Source: Oxalobacter sp. | Lineage (GTDB): Bacteria; Pseudomonadota; Gammaproteobacteria; Burkholderiales; Burkholderiaceae_D | NCBI GenBank assembly: GCA_012512465.1 | Contig: JAAZED010000011.1 | Span: 1-7,202 of the forward strand | DNA length: 7,202 nt | Reading direction: 5' to 3' | Shown here: in pieces, positions 1 through 6,250 of the stretch | Position numbering within the stretch: position 1 is the first letter of the stretch | Layout: each line of letters starts with the position of its first letter | The notes under the pieces: model-generated | The model's database searches: none | What the model saw: only the letters and a program-made list of their open reading frames with translations | What the model was told of the DNA's origin: nothing | Made by a program: the position numbers and the translations under genes

Positions 1-953
1 AGATAAAACCAGTCCTGTGTTTTCAGGTAGCCTAAAAGTGCGAGGAACCCCAAAGAGGTGATGCCCATGAGGATCATGCGTTTGATAATGTGCTTCAGGC
101 GGAAATGGCCCAGCTCGTGTGCCAGTACGGCTTCAACCTCGGGAGGCGACAGGCGCGAGAGCAGGGTATCGAAAAAAACGATACGCTTGGCGGCGCCGAA
201 TCCGGTGAAATAGGCATTGCCGTGGGCGCTGCGTTTTGACCCATCCATGACAAAGAGGCCGTTTGATGTGAAGCCGGTTCTTTTTAAAAGGCCTTCGATG
301 CGGGTACGCATGGCACCGTCTTCCAGCGGGGAAAATTTGTTGAAAAGCGGCGCAATCAGGGTTGGATACAGCACCATCATGAGCAGTTGGAACACATTCC
401 AGAGAATCCAGGCGTAGACCCACCACCAGTTGCCGGCTTTCCCCATGATGAGAAGGATCAGCCATGCCATCGGCAGGCCGATGATGATGCCCATCATGCT
501 GCTTTTGGCCAGGTCAGTGAAAAAAAGTCCTGGCGACATGTTGTTAAAGCCGAATTTTTCTTCAATGACAAACTGGCCATAGTAATCAAAGGGCAGATCA
601 ATCAGGCCGGAAATGATGGCAAAAGCGGCTAAAAGACCAAGCTGGTACCCCATCGACGGGCCGGCGATGGCAAGGACCCATTCTGCCAGGTATTCCAGAC
701 CGCCGAAAAGCGTGAAACACAGCAGGACAAAGGCATCAACAAACATCATCCTGATGGCAAAGCAGCGTTTGGCCAGCGTATAATCCGCCGCTTTCTGGTG
801 AGCGGGAAGGGAGATATCTGCAGCAAATTGGGCAGGAACCTGGTCGCGATGCGCGGTGACATGTTTTATCTGCCGCAGAGACAGCCAGAGTCTGACAGAA
901 AGGGTGGCGGCAAGAAAAAAAACAAAAATCAGCGTAAAAGCATGTGATGTCAT
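1..953 (-). CDS. M48 family (Ste24/CAAX protease-like) membrane zinc metallopeptidase, 3' end outside window
   Basis: This is an integral membrane zinc protease of the M48 family; by family it cleaves membrane or prenyl-like protein substrates, but the bacterial substrate is unknown. Reading the minus strand from ATG at 953 gives 317 residues without a stop before the window edge. Hydrophobic segments are visible at about residues 5-25, 70-97, 103-121, 152-170 and 176-197, followed by a soluble catalytic part. The zinc motif HELGH is at residues 279-283 (two His ligands plus catalytic Glu), preceded by 'SRLSPPEVEAVLA' as in Ste24 homologues. A further hydrophobic stretch follows at 292-310. 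The third zinc ligand (a downstream Glu) lies outside the window. An AAGGA Shine-Dalgarno box (958-962) sits 4 nt before the start. The gene is divergent from orn across 48 bp. Family assignment is firm; the physiological role is not known. Confidence 0.93.
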   Translation of the reverse strand, partial: MTSHAFTLIFVFFLAATLSVRLWLSLRQIKHVTAHRDQVPAQFAADISLPAHQKAADYTLAKRCFAIRMMFVDAFVLLCFTLFGGLEYLAEWVLAIAGPSMGYQLGLLAAFAIISGLIDLPFDYYGQFVIEEKFGFNNMSPGLFFTDLAKSSMMGIIIGLPMAWLILLIMGKAGNWWWVYAWILWNVFQLLMMVLYPTLIAPLFNKFSPLEDGAMRTRIEGLLKRTGFTSNGLFVMDGSKRSAHGNAYFTGFGAAKRIVFFDTLLSRLSPPEVEAVLAHELGHFRLKHIIKRMILMGITSLGFLALLGYLKTQDWFY

Positions 954-956
954 TTT

Positions 957-995
957 ATCCTTGTGAGAAAATGCATGAATTAAGCCTACAAGGAT
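957..995. promoter_or_regulatory. Mirrored ribosome binding sites between the divergent M48 peptidase and orn genes
   Basis: An 8-bp perfect inverted repeat, ATCCTTGT (957-964) and ACAAGGAT (988-995), fills most of the 48-bp divergent gap. Each arm contains the AAGGA Shine-Dalgarno box of one gene: 958-962 for the minus-strand peptidase (4 nt from its ATG) and 990-994 for orn (7 nt from its ATG). The gap is so short that promoter elements must overlap the coding starts or each other. I cannot assign a convincing -35/-10 pair. Confidence 0.5.
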
Positions 996-1001
996 CGAAT
1001 T

Positions 1002-1601
1002 ATGTCACAAGCAGAAGATTTGCAACCCGGATCAGATCAGGTTTTGACGACACCGTCACATCCGAATGAATTCAACCTGATCTGGGTCGATATGGAAATG
1101 ACCGGCCTGGACCCGGATACCGATGCGGTTATTGAGATTGCCGTTATCGTCACGGATTCCGAACTCAATATCCTGGCGGAAGGGCCGGTGCTTGCCATTC
1201 ACCAGCCGGATGCGGTTCTTGACAAGATGGATGCCTGGAACAAGGGGACGCACGGGCGTTCCGGTCTGACCGAGCGTGTCAAGGCGTCGACCATCTCGGA
1301 AGCGGCAGCCGAAGATATCATCATCGATTTTCTGAAACCCTGGGTGCCGAAAGGCAAGTCGCCCATGTGCGGCAATACGATCTGCCAGGACCGGCGCTTT
1401 ATGGTGCGCGGTATGCCGCGTCTGGAAGCCTATTTCCATTATCGCAACCTGGATGTGTCGACCCTCAAGGAGTTATGCCGCCGCTGGAAACCGGATGTTG
1501 CGGCTAACTTCAAGAAACACCAGAAACATACGGCGCTTGCGGATATCAAGGAATCCATTGAGGAACTGTGCTATTACCGCAAGCATTTCATCGCTGTCTG
1601 A
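1002..1601 (+). CDS. orn: Oligoribonuclease (3'-5' exoribonuclease, DEDDh family)
   Basis: Orn hydrolyses the shortest RNA fragments (chiefly dinucleotides, including pGpG from cyclic-di-GMP breakdown) to mononucleotides in the cytoplasm, as a homodimer. The 199 residues align with E. coli Orn along the whole length, with about 18 extra residues at the N-terminus. All DEDDh metal and catalytic residues are present: D30 and E32 in '[12 protein letters not shown]', D130 in '[11 protein letters not shown]', and H176 with D181 in '[10 protein letters not shown]'. The signature '[15 protein letters not shown]' is at 144-158. The ATG at 1002 has a good AAGGA box (990-994) 7 nt upstream, supporting the longer N-terminus. 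The histidine kinase gene follows immediately and is probably cotranscribed. Confidence 0.97.
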   Translation: MSQAEDLQPGSDQVLTTPSHPNEFNLIWVDMEMTGLDPDTDAVIEIAVIVTDSELNILAEGPVLAIHQPDAVLDKMDAWNKGTHGRSGLTERVKASTISEAAAEDIIIDFLKPWVPKGKSPMCGNTICQDRRFMVRGMPRLEAYFHYRNLDVSTLKELCRRWKPDVAANFKKHQKHTALADIKESIEELCYYRKHFIAV

Positions 1602-1612
1602 TCTTGCAGGAT

Positions 1613-2317
1613 ATGGAACCGGAACCGGTCAATCATGATGAATTGCGCGAACTGATTGACCATCAGGAGCGCATTCGGGAAGACGAGCGAAAACGCATTG
1701 CCCGGGAAATTCACGATGAGCTGGGCCAGTATCTGCTGGCATTGCGCATTGAGGTGTCGCTGCTCAAGGATGAAAGCAATAATGTGGCCGCCCGGCGGGA
1801 GGGGCGTGTTGACAAGATCCTCAAGCATGTGGATTCCACGGTGAAGAGTGTCAGGACCATTATCAACAACCTGCGTCCGGCGGTGCTGGATCTTGGCCTG
1901 GTGCCGTCACTCGAATGGCAGGCGAGAGATTTTGAACGCCGCAACGGCATCTGGTGCGAATTTCATACGACGGATGAAAATCTCTCACTTGATGATGAGC
2001 CCTCAACCGTACTTTTCCGGGTATTGCAGGAAACACTGACCAATGTAGTGCGTCACGCAAAGGCAACCCATGTCAGGATTGATCTTTCAACGGAGGCAAA
2101 CCGGCTTGTACTGCGCGTGAGTGACAATGGTGTCGGTCTGCCGAAGGTGCGCAACCGCAAGGTCAAATCCTTCGGGCTCGCCGGTATCCGTGAACGGATC
2201 AGCATGTTGCATGGCGAATTTTCCATTGAAAGCAGTGACGCCGGAACGACGCTGATTTTTGTTATTCCTTACGGGCAGCCGCAGGACCTGTTTGACGATC
2301 ATCCAGAAATGGCCTGA
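1613..2317 (+). CDS. Soluble NarL/DegS-type sensor histidine kinase (HisKA_3 + HATPase_c), orphan in this window
   Basis: This is a cytoplasmic histidine kinase of the NarX/DegS/UhpB class. From ATG 1613 it has 234 residues: a short charged coiled-coil-like lead, then the HisKA_3 dimerisation/phosphoacceptor box 'RKRIAREIHDELGQ' with the phosphorylated His at residue 34. Next come the conserved 'NNLRPAVLDLGLVPSLEW' (85-102), the ATP-lid N-box 'LQETLTNVVRHA' (138-149), the G1 box 'VSDNGVGLP' (169-177), and 'GLAGIRERISMLHGEF' (188-203). No transmembrane, PAS, GAF or HAMP region exists, so the signal must come from a partner protein or internally. The start is uncertain: an in-frame GTG at 1568 would overlap orn by 34 bp, but its first 15 residues are only a frame-shifted reading of the orn end. 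The AGGA before ATG 1613 is unusually close (1 nt). No response regulator is seen. The 3' end overlaps waaA tail-to-tail. Confidence 0.9.
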   Translation: MEPEPVNHDELRELIDHQERIREDERKRIAREIHDELGQYLLALRIEVSLLKDESNNVAARREGRVDKILKHVDSTVKSVRTIINNLRPAVLDLGLVPSLEWQARDFERRNGIWCEFHTTDENLSLDDEPSTVLFRVLQETLTNVVRHAKATHVRIDLSTEANRLVLRVSDNGVGLPKVRNRKVKSFGLAGIRERISMLHGEFSIESSDAGTTLIFVIPYGQPQDLFDDHPEMA

Positions 2318-3566
2318 GAATGTCCAGTGTCCGCTCGGTGGCTCCCCGCTGGCGACGGGCGAATTGTTGTGCCTTTTCTCCCATGCGGTGACAATTTTCC
2401 GGATGTTCAAGCAGCTGTTTTGCCTGCTGCATGAGTTCCGGCGCCGAGTGGATACGAATGGCTGCGCTTTCCGCTACGGCGTCTTCGGTAATCGCCTCGA
2501 AATTGAAGGTGTGCGGGCCGATAATGACCGGTATGCCGAGTGCGCAGGCCTCGATCAGGTTCTGGCCGCCAAGCGGCGCCAGGCTGCCGCCGATAAAGGC
2601 CACATCCGATGCGGCGTAATAAGTGAACATTTCCCCCATCGAATCACCCAGGAGCACCTGAATATCAGGTGAAATCGGTTCAAAATCGGCAGTTAAGCCG
2701 GAGCGCCGCACATAAGACAGCTTTCTGGCAGAAAGCATGTTGGCCACTTCATTGAACCGTTGGGGATGACGGGGAACCATGAGCAGCAGGGTTGTGGAAG
2801 GTTTCAGGGCGGCAAGGGCATCCAGAATCAGCGTTTCTTCACCATCCCGGGTGCTGGCGCACATCAGGACAGGGCGGTTTCCAATCGCAGTCCGAAGCTG
2901 GTGTCCTTTTTTGACAGCATCTTCCGGCGGTGTTGCATCAAATTTGACGCTGCCTGCAACCGTGACATGGCGTGAGCCGAATTGTCTCAACCGCCTGGCG
3001 TCGGTTTCCGTTTGTGCTGCAACGCAACTGATACCATCAGCGGCTTCCTGTATCAAGGCGGGCAGGCGTTTTCCTTTTTTGAGTGAGCGCTCGGACAGGC
3101 GGGCATTGACTAGTGCCACAGGAATGTGATGCGCCTTACATTGTGCGATCAGATTGGGCCAGATTTCGGTTTCCATGAGAATACAGGCGCGCGGGTGAAA
3201 GTGCGTAATAAGGCGGTGCATCATGAATCCGGTATCGTAGGGAAGATAAGCCTGCATGATTTTCGGATGGTTTCCGAACAGTTCCTTTCCCGTTGCACGG
3301 CCGGTTGGTGTCATGCAGGTCAGCAGGATGTCTTTCTCAGGCCAGGCCGCAAGTAAAGCCTGTATGAGGGGTTCGGCTGCACGGGTTTCGCCGACAGAAA
3401 CAGCATGTACCCACAGGCAGCCGGCAGCAATCGAGGGAGGCGGATAGAACCCCAGGCGTTCGGCAATGTGCATGCGATAACCGGGCTCCTTTCTCCCTCG
3501 CCACCATAAGCGGAAGAGAGCAAAGGGAAGAATCAGCCACCAGACAAGGGAGTACAGAATTCGCAT
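2262..3566 (-). CDS. waaA: 3-deoxy-D-manno-octulosonic acid (Kdo) transferase
   Basis: WaaA (KdtA) is a GT-B glycosyltransferase at the inner face of the cytoplasmic membrane that adds Kdo from CMP-Kdo to the lipid A precursor, the first inner-core step of lipopolysaccharide. The 434 residues are close to E. coli KdtA (425). The N-terminal hydrophobic anchor is at residues 4-21, followed by the basic 'WWRGRKEPGYR' and 'ERLGFYPP'. 'WVHAVSVGETRAAEPLI' (52-68) holds the catalytic base Glu60, matching E. coli Glu60. The family signatures 'TCMTPTGRATG', 'METEIWPNLI', 'NARLSERS' and the C-terminal donor-binding 'SLAPLGGQNLIEACALGIPVI' are all present. The start matches the family start, but no clear Shine-Dalgarno precedes it; instead a 10-bp palindrome AAAGCGCTTT (3568-3577) abuts the ATG. 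The last 56 bp overlap the convergent histidine kinase, so no terminator separates them. Confidence 0.96.
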   Translation of the reverse strand: MRILYSLVWWLILPFALFRLWWRGRKEPGYRMHIAERLGFYPPPSIAAGCLWVHAVSVGETRAAEPLIQALLAAWPEKDILLTCMTPTGRATGKELFGNHPKIMQAYLPYDTGFMMHRLITHFHPRACILMETEIWPNLIAQCKAHHIPVALVNARLSERSLKKGKRLPALIQEAADGISCVAAQTETDARRLRQFGSRHVTVAGSVKFDATPPEDAVKKGHQLRTAIGNRPVLMCASTRDGEETLILDALAALKPSTTLLLMVPRHPQRFNEVANMLSARKLSYVRRSGLTADFEPISPDIQVLLGDSMGEMFTYYAASDVAFIGGSLAPLGGQNLIEACALGIPVIIGPHTFNFEAITEDAVAESAAIRIHSAPELMQQAKQLLEHPENCHRMGEKAQQFARRQRGATERTLDILRPFLDDRQTGPAAARKE

Positions 3567-3688
3567 GAAAGCGCTTTATTATCAAATTTTCCGATCAGAC
3601 GGTATTATCCATGAAATAGTGGCTCATGCGCACCATACCGGCGATATCATTGTCTTTCTGCCAGGAGAGGATGATTGCGCATAATTAT

Positions 3689-3716
3689 TTGACTTGATGT
3701 AAAATATCGTTATATG
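3689..3716 (+). promoter_or_regulatory. Probable sigma70 promoter for the EEP phosphodiesterase-clsB unit
   Basis: TTGACT (3689-3694, five of six to consensus) is followed by a 16-nt spacer and TATATG (3711-3716), in the AT-rich part of the divergent waaA/EEP gap. Transcription from here would give a leader of roughly 90 nt before the ATG at 3815. This is the best promoter-like pair in the gap; its use is inferred. Confidence 0.45.
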
Positions 3717-3814
3717 GTTTCTTTTTTGGCAATTGTTTCTGGCCCGGCGCTGTCCATTGAGGAATCGGCAGTCTGCGTGTCAGGTAAATAGCAACAGGAC
3801 AACGCCAGCGTGTT

Positions 3815-4609
3815 ATGAAATTACGAATCGCAACGTATAACATCCATAAGGGTGTCTCATCTGTGGCAGGTCTCCCGCGCGTTCATGATTTAAAGAAATC
3901 CATGTCATTGCTGGCAGCGGATGTCATTTTTCTTCAGGAAGTGCAGGGGCGCCATGACTGGCTGGCCTTGAGCCAGGCCAGGGAGTGGCCGGATGAAGCG
4001 CAACATGAATTTCTGGCCGGTGAATATCATCATTCGGCATATGGCAAAAATGCGGTCTATAACCATGGGCATCACGGCAATGCGCTGTTAAGCGCTTATC
4101 CGATTATTTCGCAGGATAACCACGATATCTCCGATCATGCACTGGAATCCCGGGGACTTTTGCACTGTATCCTTCAGACGCCTCAGACCAAGGTGCATTG
4201 CTATGTGGTTCATCTCGGTCTTCTGGAAGGAAGCCGCCGCCGACAGACGCAGATGCTGATTGATAATGTCAGCCGCACGGTGCCGAAAAACGAGCCGATT
4301 ATTATTGCCGGTGACTTTAATGACTGGGGCAACCACTTGTCAGACGACATTCGGGATGCGCTTGATGTTAAAGAGGTTTTTGACAGCAATCCCCCTAAAA
4401 AGGGGGTCGGGTCCTATCTCAGAAGGCTGACGGGAAGAACCCCAAAACCGCAGCCTGCACGCACTTTTCCTGCCGCATTTCCCTTTTTTCCCCTGGATCG
4501 TATCTATATCCGGGGTTTCAGGGTGGATGCTGCCACGGTCATGCATGGCCGCCGCTGGGCCAAGGTATCGGATCACGCGCCGATCGTGGCTTCACTGACA
4601 ATGGAATAA
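3815..4609 (+). CDS. Endonuclease/exonuclease/phosphatase (EEP) family protein, YbhP-like
   Basis: This is a metal-dependent phosphodiesterase or phosphatase of the EEP (DNase I/exonuclease III/sphingomyelinase-like) fold; the substrate is not known. The 264 residues cover a complete domain. Visible motifs are 'RIATYNIHKG' (4-13, with Asn9), the metal-binding Glu42 in 'VIFLQEVQG', 'GNALLSAYPI', 'VVHLGLLEGSRRRQ' (131-144, with His134 region), 'IIIAGDFNDWG' (162-172, Asp167 and Asn169), 'PLDRIYIRG' (226-234, Asp228) and the catalytic 'VSDHAPIVA' (Asp253, His254). No signal peptide is apparent. It lies just before clsB, as E. coli ybhP neighbours clsB, which suggests a linked, possibly lipid-related, role (inference). 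The start fits the family, but the nearest AGGA (3796-3799) is 15 nt upstream, so initiation may be weak. A C5-T-A5-G5 hairpin lies in the variable region around residues 193-198. Confidence 0.9.
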   Translation: MKLRIATYNIHKGVSSVAGLPRVHDLKKSMSLLAADVIFLQEVQGRHDWLALSQAREWPDEAQHEFLAGEYHHSAYGKNAVYNHGHHGNALLSAYPIISQDNHDISDHALESRGLLHCILQTPQTKVHCYVVHLGLLEGSRRRQTQMLIDNVSRTVPKNEPIIIAGDFNDWGNHLSDDIRDALDVKEVFDSNPPKKGVGSYLRRLTGRTPKPQPARTFPAAFPFFPLDRIYIRGFRVDAATVMHGRRWAKVSDHAPIVASLTME

Positions 4610-4611
4610 CA

Positions 4612-4638
4612 TGCAACAGGCCGATACAGCCTGTTGCA
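4612..4638 (+). promoter_or_regulatory. Strong hairpin between the EEP gene and clsB
   Basis: TGCAACAGGC (4612-4621) pairs perfectly with GCCTGTTGCA (4629-4638) around a 7-nt loop, giving a 10-bp stem. It starts 3 nt after the upstream stop and ends just before the AGGTGA (4641-4646) that is the likely clsB ribosome binding site. No T-run follows, so it is not a classical intrinsic terminator. It could stabilise a processed 3' end or tune clsB translation. The structure is seen; the role is inferred. Confidence 0.6.
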
Positions 4639-4657
4639 CCAGGTGAACGGGCCGCTT

Positions 4658-5827
4658 ATGCTGGTGCGCCCTGGTTCACTGGTTTCTGACAATCATCTGA
4701 CGCTTTTGGACAGTGGGAAGGAATATTTCCCCGAACTGATCAGACAGATCAACCAGGCCCAGACAGAAATCTATTTTGAAACCTATATTTTTTATCCTGA
4801 CGAGGTCGGCAGGACAGTCATGCGTGCCCTTCAGCAGGCAGCGTCAAGGGGAGTATATGTCCATGTCATTACCGACTGGTTCGGCACCGGGATGAGGCTG
4901 TGCCGGCTGCTCAGGCGGGAATTTGAAAAAGCCGGTGTGCATTTCCGGGTGTTCAACCCCTGGTTTTACCGCGGACTGGCACGGCAGCACCGGAAGGTCT
5001 GTGTGATTGATCATCAGCATGCCTTTGTGGGCGGCATTAATATTCTGGATGATTTTCGCTACGACTACAGCAAGAAGCAGCGCTTTTTAAACGCGCCGCG
5101 CTGGGATTTTGCGGTCCTGATTGAGGGGCCCATACTGAATCTGATTCAGCAGGAAGTGGAGGCTTTCTGGGAGCGGGTCGGGCATATGCCGATTCGCGAT
5201 CGCCTGCGTCAGTACCGGACTTCCTTTAAACGAACGTTTGCCATTGCCAAGGTGTCACTGGCCGGATTTGTCGTGAGGGACAACTTCCGCAACCGTCGGG
5301 CCATCCAGCGCGCGTACCTGCGAGCCATGGGACGGGCCCGCCGGGAAATCGTGCTGGCAACGCCTTATTTTTCTCCTGGCCGGAAATTTCGGGCAGCGCT
5401 TGTTTCTGCTGCCGGACGGGGGGTAAAGGTTACCCTGTTGATTGGAATCGGAGAGTTCTGGTGGCAGGATGCCATTGCCAAATCCTTTTTCCCGAAATTG
5501 CTGAAAAACGGGGTGCGGATTTATGAATATCGCAAGACGCAATTGCACGGCAAGGTAGCGGTGGTCGATGGCGTCTGGGCGACTGTTGGTTCCAGCAACT
5601 GTGACGGGCTGAGTCTTTTTATCAACCATGAAGCCAATGTGGTTGTCCGCGATACGGAATTTGCCGCGACGCTGTGCGAACGTATTTTCAGTGGCGTAGC
5701 GGAAGCCGAGGAAATTCATCTTGATGATTTCAATAAAATACCCTGGTACAGGCGCTTCTGGTATGGCGCCGCGCATGTGATTTATCGCGTGGTCATGCGG
5801 ACGGTTACCTGGGGCGATTACAACTGA
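4658..5827 (+). CDS. clsB: Cardiolipin synthase B (phospholipase D superfamily)
   Basis: ClsB makes cardiolipin at the inner membrane by a phosphatidyl transfer; E. coli ClsB condenses two phosphatidylglycerols and can also use phosphatidylethanolamine-type acceptors. From ATG 4658 it has 389 residues (E. coli ClsB 413). Two HKD catalytic motifs are intact: 'HRKVCVIDHQHAFVGGINI' (His111, Lys113, Asp118) and 'HGKVAVVDGVWATVGSSN' (His297, Lys299, Asp304). The N-terminal 'LTLLDSGKEYFPELIRQI' and 'IYFETYIFYPDEVG' are typical of the ClsB/YbhO group. There are no N-terminal membrane helices, unlike ClsA. In-frame TTG (4634) and GTG (4643) starts are possible, but TTG lies inside the 4612-4638 stem, and the AGGTGA box at 4641-4646 favours ATG 4658, 11 nt downstream. 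It is probably cotranscribed with the EEP gene. Confidence 0.94.
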   Translation: MLVRPGSLVSDNHLTLLDSGKEYFPELIRQINQAQTEIYFETYIFYPDEVGRTVMRALQQAASRGVYVHVITDWFGTGMRLCRLLRREFEKAGVHFRVFNPWFYRGLARQHRKVCVIDHQHAFVGGINILDDFRYDYSKKQRFLNAPRWDFAVLIEGPILNLIQQEVEAFWERVGHMPIRDRLRQYRTSFKRTFAIAKVSLAGFVVRDNFRNRRAIQRAYLRAMGRARREIVLATPYFSPGRKFRAALVSAAGRGVKVTLLIGIGEFWWQDAIAKSFFPKLLKNGVRIYEYRKTQLHGKVAVVDGVWATVGSSNCDGLSLFINHEANVVVRDTEFAATLCERIFSGVAEAEEIHLDDFNKIPWYRRFWYGAAHVIYRVVMRTVTWGDYN

Positions 5828-5858
5828 GTGACAGCCCGCCAGCAACTCGCGGTACAAT
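5828..5858 (+). promoter_or_regulatory. Probable rnpB promoter
   Basis: TACAAT (5853-5858) is a good -10 box placed 7 nt before the predicted 5' end of RNase P RNA. Candidate -35 boxes are GTGACA (5828-5833, 19-nt spacer) or the poorer GACAGC (5830-5835, 17-nt spacer). The promoter starts directly at the clsB stop codon (5825-5827), so rnpB can be transcribed independently of clsB. Confidence 0.55.
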
Positions 5859-5864
5859 ACCAGT

Positions 5865-6190
5865 GAAAGCAAGCCAGACAGCCGCTGGTCACAATCGTGA
5901 CGGGAGGAAGGTCCGGACACCACAGGGCAGGGTGACGGCTAACGGCCGTCCGCTGAAAGCCGCAAGGTATAAGGCGAGGAAAAGGGCCACAGAGACGAGC
6001 GTATTAAGTTACGGTGAAACGCGGTAACCTCCACCTGGTGCAATTCCAAGTAGGCACGCAATGAGGCGGCCCGTTAAGCGTGCGGGTAGGAAGCTCGAGT
6101 GTCGGAGTAATCCGGCGCCTAGATGAATGGCTGTCATAGCAACCGGTTTTCCGGTTGCCGTAACAGAATCCGGCCTATCGGCTCGCTTTT
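5865..6190 (+). ncRNA. rnpB: RNase P RNA component (class A)
   Basis: This is the catalytic RNA of ribonuclease P, which removes 5' leaders from pre-tRNAs. Conserved blocks are visible in order: 'GGGAGGAAGGTCCGGAC' (CR I), 'CAGGGCAGGGTG', 'GGTAACCTCCACCTGG', 'AGATGAATGGCTGTC' (CR IV) and 'ACAGAATCCGGCCTATCGG' (CR V). Helix P1 pairs 5866-5875 with 6180-6189 (10 bp, one A-C mismatch). P2 pairs GACAGCC (5877-5883) with GGCTGTC (6129-6135). P4 pairs 5909-5917 with 6169-6176 and keeps the bulged U (5912). P3 is short (GTCAC-AATC-GTGAC core near 5888-5901). An extra 8-bp GCAACCGG/CCGGTTGC hairpin lies at 6139-6158, between P2 and P4 3' strands. About 326 nt, shorter than E. coli (377). Ends are set by P1 and are approximate. 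An intrinsic terminator follows. Confidence 0.96.
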
Positions 6191-6202
6191 ACTTTTCTCT
6201 TT

Positions 6203-6245
6203 AAAAGAGCGCAATGATTTTTTCTGATCATTGCGCTCTTTTTCT
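6203..6245 (+). terminator. Intrinsic terminator of rnpB
   Basis: A 16-bp uninterrupted stem (6203-6218 with 6227-6242, core AGAGCGCAATGA/TCATTGCGCTCT) has an 8-nt T-rich loop and runs into a T-rich tail (TTTTTCTTTTTC, 6239-6250). The arm ends A-rich/T-rich, so it could also act on transcripts from the other strand. It lies 13 nt after the end of rnpB and insulates it from mraZ. Confidence 0.92.
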
Positions 6246-6250
6246 TTTTC

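Noticed and set aside
133..632. Small open frames on both strands in the first 650 bases
   Set aside because: The region is explained by the M48 peptidase read on the minus strand, with its HELGH motif and membrane segments continuous through it.
2259..3129. Several plus-strand open frames of 70-140 codons inside waaA
   Set aside because: They are frame shadows of a complete, well conserved waaA on the minus strand and show no family motifs or ribosome binding sites.
5255..5923. Long (222-codon) minus-strand open frame opposite the 3' half of clsB and the start of rnpB
   Set aside because: The plus strand carries an intact clsB with both HKD motifs and the 5' part of RNase P RNA. The antisense product has no recognisable domain and is low in family-like patterns.
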